Assembly: GCA_964526835.1 (NCBI GenBank)
Contig: CAZGMK010000016.1
Coordinates: 8,644-72,643, forward strand
Reading direction: 5' to 3'
From: DAOSXA01 sp964526835
Lineage (GTDB): Bacteria; Zixibacteria; MSB-5A5; GN15; FEB-12
Length of the DNA stretch: 64,000 bases
In this document: one piece after another, positions 34,720 to 43,057 of the stretch
Layout: each line of letters begins with the position of its first letter
Position numbering within the stretch: position 1 is the first letter of the stretch
The notes under the pieces: generated by a model
What the model saw: only the letters and a program-made list of their open reading frames with translations
The model's database searches: none
What the model was told of the DNA's origin: nothing
Program-made: the position numbers and the translations under genes

Positions 34720-35394
34720 TCAACCGGCCTTCATCGAACCGATCAGCACGAATCCTCCGATCAGCAACAACACAAACGCAATCGCCAGCCAGTTGAACCA
34801 GCGGTCGATGAAGACTTCAATCCGCTTACCATAGCGTTTGTACAGAAGACCGATCACACCTGCGACCACAAAGAACCGCAGGGAGCGGCTGATCGCCGAA
34901 GCCAGCAGGAAAGGCCCGAAACTCATCTGGAAAAAGCCGGCGGCGATAGTGAAGACCTTGTACGGAATCGGCGTGAATCCGGCCACCCCGACCGCCCACG
35001 GTCCGACCTTGAGCCCCCAGACCTCTTTTTCATCAAACCAGTACTGCGCCACGCGCAGCATCTGGTCGGGATCTCCGCCGGAGATGGCGGCAGTGAGATC
35101 GAGGATCGACTGCCCGATCAACTCGAAAGCGAATAGACCGATAACGTAGCCGATCGCCCCGCCCACCACCGAACCCAGCGAGCAGATCAGTGCGAATTGC
35201 TTCCACTTCCAGTAGGCGCCCATGCAGAGCGCAATAAGGAGGGCATCGGGGGGAACCGGGAAGAATGAGGCTTCGGCCAGAGCCAGTACGAACAAGGCTG
35301 TCAGGGCATGCGGCGAGGCGCCCCAGCTCAGGACCCAGTCGTATAGCATCCGCGACCATCGCAGGGGAGCGCTAATGATTGCTGTTATTGCCAT
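34720..35394 (-). CDS. YqaA/DedA-type membrane protein (VTT domain)
   Basis: 224 residues, about five membrane segments. VTT/DedA features are EASFFPVPPDALLIALCMG, SVVGGAIGYVIGLFAFELIG and the re-entrant VAGFTPIPYKVFTIAAGFFQ. Related proteins are thought to move lipids across the membrane. The ATG at 35394 overlaps the CNNM gene's 3' end by 23 nt; ATG 35346 is a possible shorter start. Confidence 0.9.
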   Translation of the reverse strand: MAITAIISAPLRWSRMLYDWVLSWGASPHALTALFVLALAEASFFPVPPDALLIALCMGAYWKWKQFALICSLGSVVGGAIGYVIGLFAFELIGQSILDLTAAISGGDPDQMLRVAQYWFDEKEVWGLKVGPWAVGVAGFTPIPYKVFTIAAGFFQMSFGPFLLASAISRSLRFFVVAGVIGLLYKRYGKRIEVFIDRWFNWLAIAFVLLLIGGFVLIGSMKAG

Positions 35395-36697
35395 CGACGG
35401 GATCGATCTTTTCGAGTTTAAGGCGAACCAGGCGGTGCCCGGTCTTCTCCAGAACCGTTATGCGCATGTCGGAAATATCGACTGTTTCGCTCTTGTCCGG
35501 CACTCTCCCGAGACGGTCGCCGATCAGACCGGCCAGGGTATCGACTTTCTCCTGCGGCAGGTGGCTGCGCATCAGTTCGTTTACCGCTCCCGGCCAGACC
35601 GAACCGTCGGCGAACGCCACGTTGTCAGAGTGCTTGACCAGCTCAGCCGATCCCTGTTCATTCTCTTCCTGAATCTCACCGACCAATTCCTCCAGGATAT
35701 CGTGCAGCGTGATGATCCCGGCAGTACCGCCGTATTCGTCGAGGACTATAGCCATTCGCTGGCGTCGTCGCTGGAAGTCCCACATCAACTGCGAGAGCGG
35801 CATCGAGTCGGGCACGAAATGCACTTTGCGGATGAGGTCTTTCAACACGATCAGCTCAGGGTCGAGCCTGTTCATGACCAAATCCTTGGCGTACAGGACA
35901 CCCACGACATTGTCGATTGTCTTGTCGAAAACCGGATAGCGAGTGAAGCCCTCGTCGATGGCCAGTCTGATGACATCCTCGGCGGGAGTGCGCAATTCGA
36001 TGCCGACGACATCGGTGCGCGGCGTCATGGCCCGCCTGGCCGTCGAGTCGGCGAAGTCAAAGACGGCCCTGACCAGCCGCTCTTCGGTTTCGTCGAAGAC
36101 ACCCTTCTCCCTGCCCTCGAAGATCATGAGGTTGATTTCATCCTCACTGACCGAGTGACGGCTCTCGTCCGGCTTAACTCCCATCAATCGCACCATCAGG
36201 TTGGCCGTGGACGACAGCACCCTGGCCGGAACCGATGCCAGCATCGTGAACAGAGTCATGGGCCGGGCGACCGACCGGGCGAATCTTTCGGGGTTGGACA
36301 GCGCCAGATACTTGGGCATAAGTTCACCGACCACCACGGCGATGCCGGTAATCAGAACCGTAACGATCACTACGGACAGAACAGCGGAGGCCCGGGCGAC
36401 GACTGCGATCGGTACGCGGGAGATCAACTCGCCGAGCGGCCCGACCAGAGTGGCGCCGCCGAATACTCCGGCGAGAGTGCCGACCAGCGTAATGCCGACC
36501 TGAATGGTGGCCAGAAAGTTGTCGGGGTTTTCATTCAGCCGCATCGCTCTCCGCGCGCCGCGTTTGCCCTGCTCAACCTTCTGCTGCAAACGAGAGCGGC
36601 GACTGGCAATAATCGAAAACTCGCTGAGGGCGAAAAACCCGTTGGCCAATATCAGCGCCAGGATCGCGGCCAGTTCCCACAGAAGATGACTACCCAT
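35372..36697 (-). CDS. CNNM/CorC-type transporter-associated protein (DUF21-CBS-CorC)
   Basis: 441 residues. DUF21 membrane domain (about 1-190, four hydrophobic segments, NGFFALSEFSIIASRRSRLQ), paired CBS domains (about 205-330, MTPRTDVVGIELRTPAEDVI; MAIVLDEYGGTAGIITLHDI), and a C-terminal CorC_HlyC domain (TLAGLIGDRLGRVPDKSETV). The family handles Mg2+/Co2+ efflux or membrane stress and was once called haemolysin. 52 nt separate it from htpX upstream. Confidence 0.92.
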   Translation of the reverse strand: MGSHLLWELAAILALILANGFFALSEFSIIASRRSRLQQKVEQGKRGARRAMRLNENPDNFLATIQVGITLVGTLAGVFGGATLVGPLGELISRVPIAVVARASAVLSVVIVTVLITGIAVVVGELMPKYLALSNPERFARSVARPMTLFTMLASVPARVLSSTANLMVRLMGVKPDESRHSVSEDEINLMIFEGREKGVFDETEERLVRAVFDFADSTARRAMTPRTDVVGIELRTPAEDVIRLAIDEGFTRYPVFDKTIDNVVGVLYAKDLVMNRLDPELIVLKDLIRKVHFVPDSMPLSQLMWDFQRRRQRMAIVLDEYGGTAGIITLHDILEELVGEIQEENEQGSAELVKHSDNVAFADGSVWPGAVNELMRSHLPQEKVDTLAGLIGDRLGRVPDKSETVDISDMRITVLEKTGHRLVRLKLEKIDPVDGNNSNH

Positions 36698-36749
36698 CTA
36701 CCGGGTTCCCCCCGGCCTTGATGGGGATAATGGAACCGTATCGTCTGAT

Positions 36750-37625
36750 TCAATTAGCAACATAGCTCTGATACGGGACTCGTTGGGCCAGTTCCTTTAG
36801 CCTTTTAATGCGCTTTTCCACCGGCGGATGGGTCGAGAAGAGACTCGTCATCCCGCGCCCGGAAAGCGGATTCGCTATCATAAGATTGGCCGTCGCCGGA
36901 CGCGAGTCAAGGTTCAGACGAACCGGCGCCCGGTGCAGTTTGTTCAGCGCCGAAGCCAGCGGCAGGTACTTGCCGGTGATTCGTCCTCCCTCGGCATCGG
37001 CCTTGAACTCCCGCTGGCGCGAGATTGCCATCTGGATAATCATGGCCATCAGCGGAGCAACTATGGCGGTCACCAACAGGGCGATTCCGCCCCCGCCGCC
37101 GCGGTCGTCTCGGCCGCCGAGGCCTCCGAACAGAGCACCCCAGCGGGCGATACTGGCCAGGATACCGATCGCCCCGGCGAAGGTGGCCGCGATGGTCCCG
37201 ATGAGCATATCGCGATTCTGTATATGGGCCACTTCATGGCCGATGACACCCTCGAGCTCGTCGTCATCGAGAATCTCCATAATACCCTCGGTGACCGCCA
37301 CGACGGCGTTCTCATAATTACGGCCGGTAGCGAAAGCGTTCGGCGCTTTGCTCGGCACCACGCATATTTTCGGCACTGAAATTCCCGCCTTGGTCGCCAC
37401 CGATTTGACTATGCGCCATAGTCTCGGATGGTCCGCCTCGCTCACCGGGCGCGCCTTGTACAGTCGAAGGACCATCTTGTCCGAGTACCAGTATGAGAAG
37501 AAGTTCAACCCGGCGGCCAGAAGGAAGGCGATGACAAGACCATGCTGTCCTCCCACAACATAACCGAGGCCCATGAAAAGGACCATCAACAGCGTCATGA
37601 GAAGTACGATCTTAATCGCATTCAT
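36750..37625 (-). CDS. htpX: Membrane zinc metalloprotease HtpX (M48)
   Basis: 291 residues. Two N-terminal membrane helices (IVLLMTLLMVLFMGLGYVVG; GLVIAFLLAAGLNFFSYWYS), catalytic GHEVAHIQNRD (HExxH), two more membrane helices, and the third zinc ligand Glu in FKADAEGGRITGKY. HtpX removes damaged membrane proteins together with FtsH. A sigma-70 promoter with an inverted repeat over the -10 lies just upstream. Confidence 0.95.
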   Translation of the reverse strand: MNAIKIVLLMTLLMVLFMGLGYVVGGQHGLVIAFLLAAGLNFFSYWYSDKMVLRLYKARPVSEADHPRLWRIVKSVATKAGISVPKICVVPSKAPNAFATGRNYENAVVAVTEGIMEILDDDELEGVIGHEVAHIQNRDMLIGTIAATFAGAIGILASIARWGALFGGLGGRDDRGGGGGIALLVTAIVAPLMAMIIQMAISRQREFKADAEGGRITGKYLPLASALNKLHRAPVRLNLDSRPATANLMIANPLSGRGMTSLFSTHPPVEKRIKRLKELAQRVPYQSYVAN

Positions 37626-37646
37626 ATCATAGTGCTCCCGAGCTGT

Positions 37647-37676
37647 AATCTACAGCTCTGCGAAGATTGCTGTCAA
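37647..37676 (-). promoter_or_regulatory. Sigma-70 promoter of htpX with overlapping inverted repeat
   Basis: Minus strand TTGACA, 18-nt spacer, TAGATT. The arms AGCTGTA / TACAGCT (37641-37657) straddle the -10 box, a position typical of a repressor site. Predicted start about 37640, 15 nt before the ATG, a very short leader. Confidence 0.6.
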
Positions 37677-37716
37677 AATCCCGTGTCTCAACTCATATAT
37701 TCGCGAAAGGGCGTTC

Positions 37717-37789
37717 CGGTTCCCTGAGCCTGGAAAACTCTGTCGGATCAAACAACTTCTATTCGGAACCGAGGCCTTTTCAGGCTCAG
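37717..37789 (-). other. Potential H-type pseudoknot after the symporter gene
   Basis: On the minus strand, CTGAGCCTG (37789-37781) can pair with CAGGCTCAG (37732-37724), and CGGTTCC (37771-37765) with GGAACCG (37723-37717). The pairs interleave (A-B-A'-B'), so both can form only as a pseudoknot. The first arm overlaps the symporter's stop codon. Stems of 9 and 7 bp are all Watson-Crick. Confidence 0.45.
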
Positions 37790-40092
37790 CGACTTCGCCT
37801 CTTCTTGGTCCGTCCAAAACTCTGTTCCTCGATGGAGAAGCTATCGGGAACCGTCTTGAGGTCCTCGTCTTCACCCTTGTCAATTCGTTCTTCAGAGTTG
37901 TTTCCCGGTTCTCCGGGTTCCTGTTCCGAGCCACTCTTGACGCCCCAGCCGCGCCTGTGCTTGGTGCGTCCGTACTCGATCGGTCCCGACGGCGTCTCCT
38001 GAGCCGCCGGCTCGGCTTCTTTCTCGGCGGCCTGGGGTTCTTCCCGCTGCGACTCAGCCTTCCGCGGCCGATCCTTATCCTGGTCCTTGTCCCAGTCCTC
38101 GGTCGAGAAGTCGATCTGCGGACGGTCCTCGCGGTCCTCGACATCCTGCTTCTCATCAAGCTGTTTCATCTGTCCCTGCAACCTGGCCCGCTCGCGTTCC
38201 ATCAGATCGGGGCCGAGTTCGACGGATTCAGGCACACTCCGGTCATCGCGGTGGCTCGACGGCGGCGGTTGTTTCGATTCGGTCGCTGGCGAGTGCTGGC
38301 CTCGCGCAACATGTGGCAGGGTCTGCCTGGAGTGGTGCGGCTCGCTGGCCCGAGGACTTCGGTTTCGATCTTCCGACGTTTGCTTCGAGGGAGCTCGATC
38401 CGTTCGCTTTGTATCACCACCGGTGGGCCTGCTATCACTAGTGGTCTTGCGACTGTCGATCACCTCGTCGGCCATCCGTTCCGGCGTGGCCTCGAGGTCG
38501 ACAATATTATCCTGTTTCAGGTCGAACGGGCCTTTTCCCTGCTGCTCCTCGTGACGCGCTTCCCGACGACTTTCGCGCTGATCGTCACGCCGGCGCGGCT
38601 GACGGCGACGATCGGCTCGATCGCTTGTCCGGCTGTCTCGCTGGCGGCGGTCACTGCTCCCGCGACGGTCGGGGCGGCCGGTCCGCTCTTTGTCGGGACG
38701 CTCCGGTTTGCGCGAGCCCCGATCGCGGCTGTCACGATCGCTTCTGCGGGCCGAGCGGCGATCATCGGGAGCGCTCCGTCTGGTGGGCTTGTCCTGGCGC
38801 GAGCGCTGGTCTTGCTTTGACTTGTCATCGGGCTTGCGACCCTTTGGCCGATCGGGTTTGCTGCGGCTGCTCCGGGTAAGGCGCCCGGCCACTACCGAGG
38901 CGCCGACGGCGTCGGACCAGACATCCGCCGCATTGCGGACGCGCTCGGTCAGCCAGTCGGTAGCCGCAATCAGCGCCAGCGCGCCAAAGGCGGCCTCGGG
39001 CATTCCGGCCAGGTCGAAGACGACGGCGATGATCAACAAACCGGCTCCGGGAACTCCGGCGGTCACAAAGGAGGCCACGAGTGCTCCGCCCAAAATGACC
39101 AACACCTGTCCGAAACCCAGGCTTAGCCCGATTGACTGGGCCGCGAAGAAGGCGCCCATGACTGTCCACATGGCCGTGGCATTAAGGTTCATCGTGGCGC
39201 CCAGCGGGAGAACCGCCGAGGCCGCTCTATTATCGACTCGCAGGTCGCCCACCACTCCATGGAAGGTAGCCGGTAGCGTGGCAGTCGGCGAATTGGTGGC
39301 CATCACCGTACCGAAGGCCGGGAGCAACTTGACGAAGTACTCTCCAACGGGACGATTGCCCCAGAGCTTGAGCGCCAGGGGCAGAACCACGACGGCATGG
39401 ATCAGGAGGCCGATGGCCAGACAGAGAAGAAACGCTCCCATTCGCAGGAACTCATCCCCGGGATTGACGCCGCTGCGCGCTGCAGTCGCGGCAATGAGGA
39501 AAAAGAGACCGATCGGGGCGGCATACATTACCCACTGAACCATAATCATTATGGCGTCGGAAAAACTCCGGAAGAAGTCCAGCACCGGCCGCCGTCTCGG
39601 TCCCATTACGGCCAGGACCGCCCCCAGGAGAAGCGAGAAGAAGATAAGAGCGAAATACCTGCCTCCGGTCAGTACGACCAGGGGATTCCCGGGGAAGAGG
39701 GTGGAGACGATATCGCCCGTGGAGACCACTCGGGCCTGACGCACCGCCTCAGGCGCGGCCAGGCCGCTGCTGTCGACACCGTTACCCGGCCCGACGACAT
39801 TGACCACGACAAGGCCGATAACAATGGCCACGGCCGTGGTGGCTGCGAAATAGACGAGGGTAGTGCCCAGAGTGCGGCCCACCCGTTGCCGGGTCATCAG
39901 AGATCCGATCCCCAGCACAACGGAGACCACGATCAGTGGCAGGACCACCAGGCGCAAGGCCGCCAGAAACAGCTCACCAATGAAGGCGGTGGCTGAACTG
40001 AAGCCGGGGGCGAAATAGCCCACGAAGGCGCCGGCGATAAGGCCGATCACGGTTCCGACTGTGATGTACAACGATGCTTTGGAAGTCATCAT
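37786..40092 (-). CDS. DAACS-type (SDF) cation symporter with 360-residue disordered tail
   Basis: 768 residues. The first about 400 are a sodium/proton:dicarboxylate-amino acid symporter: eight or more membrane segments, substrate loop MATNSPTATLPATFHG, and SFVTAGVPGAGLLIIAVVFD. The last about 360 residues are disordered and very charged: an Arg/Asp/Lys part (about 405-520), a mixed Ser/Thr/Pro part, and a Glu-rich end. EYGRTKHRRGWG and SFGRTKKRRSR, a repeated GRTK-basic motif, close the tail. I know no other SDF protein with such a tail; cytoplasmic RNA/DNA or partner binding is possible. Confidence 0.88.
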   Translation of the reverse strand: MMTSKASLYITVGTVIGLIAGAFVGYFAPGFSSATAFIGELFLAALRLVVLPLIVVSVVLGIGSLMTRQRVGRTLGTTLVYFAATTAVAIVIGLVVVNVVGPGNGVDSSGLAAPEAVRQARVVSTGDIVSTLFPGNPLVVLTGGRYFALIFFSLLLGAVLAVMGPRRRPVLDFFRSFSDAIMIMVQWVMYAAPIGLFFLIAATAARSGVNPGDEFLRMGAFLLCLAIGLLIHAVVVLPLALKLWGNRPVGEYFVKLLPAFGTVMATNSPTATLPATFHGVVGDLRVDNRAASAVLPLGATMNLNATAMWTVMGAFFAAQSIGLSLGFGQVLVILGGALVASFVTAGVPGAGLLIIAVVFDLAGMPEAAFGALALIAATDWLTERVRNAADVWSDAVGASVVAGRLTRSSRSKPDRPKGRKPDDKSKQDQRSRQDKPTRRSAPDDRRSARRSDRDSRDRGSRKPERPDKERTGRPDRRGSSDRRQRDSRTSDRADRRRQPRRRDDQRESRREARHEEQQGKGPFDLKQDNIVDLEATPERMADEVIDSRKTTSDSRPTGGDTKRTDRAPSKQTSEDRNRSPRASEPHHSRQTLPHVARGQHSPATESKQPPPSSHRDDRSVPESVELGPDLMERERARLQGQMKQLDEKQDVEDREDRPQIDFSTEDWDKDQDKDRPRKAESQREEPQAAEKEAEPAAQETPSGPIEYGRTKHRRGWGVKSGSEQEPGEPGNNSEERIDKGEDEDLKTVPDSFSIEEQSFGRTKKRRSR

Positions 40093-40185
40093 TCCCCAAC
40101 TAACACTTAACCGTCTCGCCTTCTGGCAAGGGCCGGCGAGAAGCAGACAAGGAAAGACGGTTGTCGCTGTTTACGTGCCAGTTAA

Positions 40186-40211
40186 ATCAAACCTCGCCGG
40201 CATGGTTTGAT
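40186..40211 (-). other. Stem-loop in the symporter leader
   Basis: Arms ATCAAACC / GGTTTGAT, eight perfect pairs with a 10-nt loop, about 95 nt before the symporter ATG and inside the long predicted 5' leader. No T-tract; more likely translational or stability control than termination. Confidence 0.45.
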
Positions 40212-40359
40212 CGCGACCCGAGGGCCGCACGTTACATAGTTGGCGGCCACATGCCACCGGTTTTCCATCGCGCCCGACTCAAGAAGACCACACAAGCCAC
40301 GGAGCTCGGCGCAAGTAATTGCCGCTTCTTCGGTTATGAGCTTTGCGGCATAATCAATT

Positions 40360-40388
40360 ATTATAGCCCGAATTTTCGAATCTGGCAA
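40360..40388 (-). promoter_or_regulatory. Strong sigma-70 promoter reading toward the symporter
   Basis: Minus strand TTGCCA, 17-nt spacer, TATAAT. The predicted start about 40353 leaves a leader of about 260 nt, long enough for a regulatory RNA. Confidence 0.7.
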
Positions 40389-40602
40389 GGAAAAACGGAT
40401 ATCGGCCAGGAATCATCTTAACCCCGTTCGGCCCCAGAGCACGGCCACGAACCTGCGTGTCGAGCCATGCGGTCGAGGCCGGATCCCGACCGACGAGAAT
40501 CGCGAGGCGGAGGCGTCACGTCCGCAGCCCCAGTGGGCTTCCGGCCGCCCGGCCAATCAACCGGGACACTCCAATCATGGAGGGAACAACACTACATAGG
40601 GT

Positions 40603-40630
40603 TTGACAATAGCGTCTGGGAGCGTATATT
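40603..40630 (+). promoter_or_regulatory. Sigma-70 promoter of the DUF6754 cluster, predicting a leaderless mRNA
   Basis: TTGACA, 16-nt spacer, TATATT. The -10 ends 8 nt before the ATG at 40639, so transcription should start at or within 3 nt of the start codon. No SD precedes the ATG, which agrees. Confidence 0.75.
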
Positions 40631-40638
40631 GAGGCCCA

Positions 40639-41523
40639 ATGACCCGGAAACTTCAAGACTGTGCCCGACGCATCCTGGCGCCGGCAGCGATTCTGGCCCT
40701 AATCGATGTTGGAGTAGCGGTTGCCCAGGAGGTCGGAGAACCCAGTTCGATCTTCCTGTGGAATCGACTCAACGCGTTGATCCTGGTGATCGTCTTCTCC
40801 GGCGCCGTGCTTCTGTACACACGCTGGGCGCGGTCGGGCAAGCCGCTGTTCCTGAGGAAGATTCCAGGGCTTGATGCCATTGAAGAAGCGGTCGGACGGG
40901 CCACCGAGATGGGCCGGCCGGTCTTGTTCGTGCCGGGTATCGACGAACTCGACCAGATCGACACTATCGCCGGCATCTCCATCCTCGGTCGAGTCGCCAG
41001 GATTGTCGCCCGGTACGAGACTCCCCTCACGGTTCCGGTTCGCTACCCGTTGGTACTGGCCGCCGGACAGGAAGTGGTGCAACAAGCCTACCTCGAAGAG
41101 GGACGTCCCGACGCCCTCGAGAAGGACACCGTACGCTATGTGGCGGGCGAGCAGTTTGCATTCACCGCCAATGTCAACGGCTACATGATGCGCGAGCGGC
41201 CCGCAACCAATATCTTCATGGGCGCCTTCTATGCCGAATCGCTGCTGCTGGCGGAGACAGGCAATGCCGCCGGATCGATCCAGATCGCCGGTACGGCCCG
41301 CCCGGAGCAGCTTCCGTTCTTCATTGCCGCGTGCGATTACACCCTGATGGGCGAAGAGTTGTTTGCCGCCTCGGCCTACCTGTCGCGTGAGCCGATCATG
41401 ACCGGCGGCCTGAAAGGTCAGGACTTCGCGAAGATACTGATAGTTCTGGCCATAATTATCGGTGTGGTGCTAATGACTTTCGGCTGGGGCGATACCTACA
41501 TTGAGTGGTTCAGATCGATTTGA
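40639..41523 (+). CDS. DUF6754 membrane protein, first gene of an unknown cluster
   Basis: 294 residues. A hydrophobic N-terminus (LAPAAILALIDVGVAVA), a second membrane helix (LNALILVIVFSGAVLLYTRW), a soluble domain (about 65-255) and a C-terminal membrane helix (KILIVLAIIIGVVLMTFGWG). The soluble part has RPVLFVPGIDELDQIDTIAG, then RYPLVLAAGQEVVQQAYLEE, then NIFMGAFYAESLLLAETGN, which I match to DUF6754 from memory. No catalytic motif is seen. The next three genes are close, so a membrane complex is likely. Confidence 0.82.
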   Translation: MTRKLQDCARRILAPAAILALIDVGVAVAQEVGEPSSIFLWNRLNALILVIVFSGAVLLYTRWARSGKPLFLRKIPGLDAIEEAVGRATEMGRPVLFVPGIDELDQIDTIAGISILGRVARIVARYETPLTVPVRYPLVLAAGQEVVQQAYLEEGRPDALEKDTVRYVAGEQFAFTANVNGYMMRERPATNIFMGAFYAESLLLAETGNAAGSIQIAGTARPEQLPFFIAACDYTLMGEELFAASAYLSREPIMTGGLKGQDFAKILIVLAIIIGVVLMTFGWGDTYIEWFRSI

Positions 41524-41551
41524 TGGTAATGATGGAGACTGACGCCCGAGG

Positions 41552-42217
41552 ATGCTGAAGACCAATATACCCATAGCGGTTTCCTTCGTGGCCGGACTGG
41601 CCATGGTAGTATCGTTCTTCTTCAACGAGCGTGCGACCTTCGTCGGCGCCATCCAGCAGGAGCTTCTGAGTTGGATGATCATCGTCGGTGGATTCACCCT
41701 TCTGCTGGGAGTTGTCTCGATCACTCGAGTCAATCTGGCCACGGTCAAGAAGCGCAAGGAAGGCTGGTTCTACAGCGTCCTGACGCTGTTGTCGATCCTG
41801 GCCATGTCCGCTCCGGCGGTCCTGCCCAATTCCTGGTCGCCCTTGTTTGGGCGCGGCCCCGGCTCGGTCTACGACTGGCTGTTCAACTACATGCAGGCCC
41901 CGATGATGGCGACGATGTTCGCCACCCTGGCCTTCTACATCGCCTCGGCCGCCTACCGGGCTTTTCGGGCCCGCAGCGCCGAGGCCACTCTACTGCTCAT
42001 CACGGCCACGGCCATCATGCTGTGGCGAGTACCGATGGGTGAGGCGATGCTGAATCAGCTGCCTGGCGATGTCTCGACGTTTCTGAACGACTTCATCATG
42101 AACGGTGTCAACCGCTCGGTGCAAAGCGGTATCATAATCGGCGCCGGTCTGGGCGCGGCGGCCATGTCGTTGCGAATTATCCTGGGCATCGAGCGTACCT
42201 ATATGGGGAAGGGATAG
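41552..42217 (+). CDS. Polytopic membrane protein in the DUF6754 cluster
   Basis: 221 residues and about six membrane segments (IPIAVSFVAGLAMVVSFFF; MIIVGGFTLLLGVVSI; YSVLTLLSILAMSAPAVL; MMATMFATLAFYIAS; ATLLLITATAIML; IIIGAGLGAAAMSLRIILG). No transporter or enzyme family is recognised. 28 nt after the DUF6754 gene and 3 nt before the next, so clearly co-transcribed. Confidence 0.8.
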   Translation: MLKTNIPIAVSFVAGLAMVVSFFFNERATFVGAIQQELLSWMIIVGGFTLLLGVVSITRVNLATVKKRKEGWFYSVLTLLSILAMSAPAVLPNSWSPLFGRGPGSVYDWLFNYMQAPMMATMFATLAFYIASAAYRAFRARSAEATLLLITATAIMLWRVPMGEAMLNQLPGDVSTFLNDFIMNGVNRSVQSGIIIGAGLGAAAMSLRIILGIERTYMGKG

Positions 42218-42220
42218 ATT

Positions 42221-43057
42221 GTGACGGTCTACGAAAGGCTGCAGCAAATCGATCGTCGCTGGGTATACGCCCTTGTCTGGCTGGCGGTCTTGCTGCCGTT
42301 TATCCTGCCGGTCAAGTTCCCCGTGAGCGTATCCCCGGAGGCCCGGGCCACCTATGAGGCGGTCGAAGCGCTGCCCGATTCTTCGGTAGTGATGCTGGTA
42401 TTCGACTACTACCCGTCGACCATGGCCGAGACCGAGCCTATGGCGGTAGCGGCGGCGCGTCACTTCTTTCGGAAGAACTGCAAAATTATCACGCTGTCGA
42501 ACATCCCCCTGGGGGGGCCCTCGATGGCCGAGAAGGTAACCCGGATGGTAGCCGACGAATACAACAAACAGTATGGTGTCGACTTCGTCAACCTGGGCTA
42601 CAAGTACGGCTATGTATCCGTCCTGAAAGGGATGGGGTTGTCGATCGAGTCGATCTTCCCCACCGACAACAACGGCGCTCCGCTTTCGCTGCTTCCCCTG
42701 ATGGATTCCGTCAAGGACTACAGCGATGTAGCGTTCATTTTCGAAATAGCCGACAATGCCACCGCCGACTACTGGATAAGCATTGTCAACGCCGGATACG
42801 GAGTTCCGATGGCGGTCGGCATGACGGCGGTCATGGCTCCAAAGTTTTACAGTTTCCTGGGCGCCGGTCAGATTGTCGGGCTGCTCGGCGGAATGAAGGG
42901 CGCCGCTGAGTACGAGATACTGATCGGACAGGAAGACGCCGCTTTCCGGGGCATGGATGTCCAGTCGATGGTTCATTTCCTGATTATCTTCCTGGTGATC
43001 GTGGGAAATCTCGGATTCTTCCTGAGCGGCCGTCACAAGAGGAAGATCAAGGTATGA
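42221..43057 (+). CDS. Two-helix membrane protein with large soluble domain, DUF6754 cluster
   Basis: 278 residues, GTG start. A membrane helix near the start (YALVWLAVLLPFILPVKF) and one near the end (MVHFLIIFLVIVGNLGFFLS) enclose about 215 residues of alpha/beta fold (SSVVMLVFDYYPSTMAETEP; NCKIITLSNIPLGGPS; AFIFEIADNATADYWISIVN; VPMAVGMTAVMAPKFYSFLG). The segment ending in GAAEYEIL is followed by another conserved-looking stretch. I do not know this family. The soluble part, like that of the DUF6754 protein, probably lies on one membrane face as the working part of the complex. Its stop overlaps the next start by 4 nt. Confidence 0.8.
   Translation: MTVYERLQQIDRRWVYALVWLAVLLPFILPVKFPVSVSPEARATYEAVEALPDSSVVMLVFDYYPSTMAETEPMAVAAARHFFRKNCKIITLSNIPLGGPSMAEKVTRMVADEYNKQYGVDFVNLGYKYGYVSVLKGMGLSIESIFPTDNNGAPLSLLPLMDSVKDYSDVAFIFEIADNATADYWISIVNAGYGVPMAVGMTAVMAPKFYSFLGAGQIVGLLGGMKGAAEYEILIGQEDAAFRGMDVQSMVHFLIIFLVIVGNLGFFLSGRHKRKIKV

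Larger units (their letters stand above)
40093..40638. other. 546-bp divergent intergenic region
   Basis: It holds a strong minus-strand sigma-70 promoter (40360-40388), a hairpin in the resulting leader (40186-40211), an AT-rich core (40350-40385), and the plus-strand promoter at 40603-40630. Short open frames inside have no SD or family likeness, so I call no gene. Confidence 0.6.

Noticed and set aside
35222..36721. A 499-codon plus-strand frame opposite the CNNM gene.
   Set aside because: Shadow of a gene with clear CBS and DUF21 motifs; the frame shows no domain.
40161..40421. An 86-codon plus-strand frame in the divergent intergenic region.
   Set aside because: No SD and no family likeness; it lies over a predicted promoter and leader of the opposite strand.
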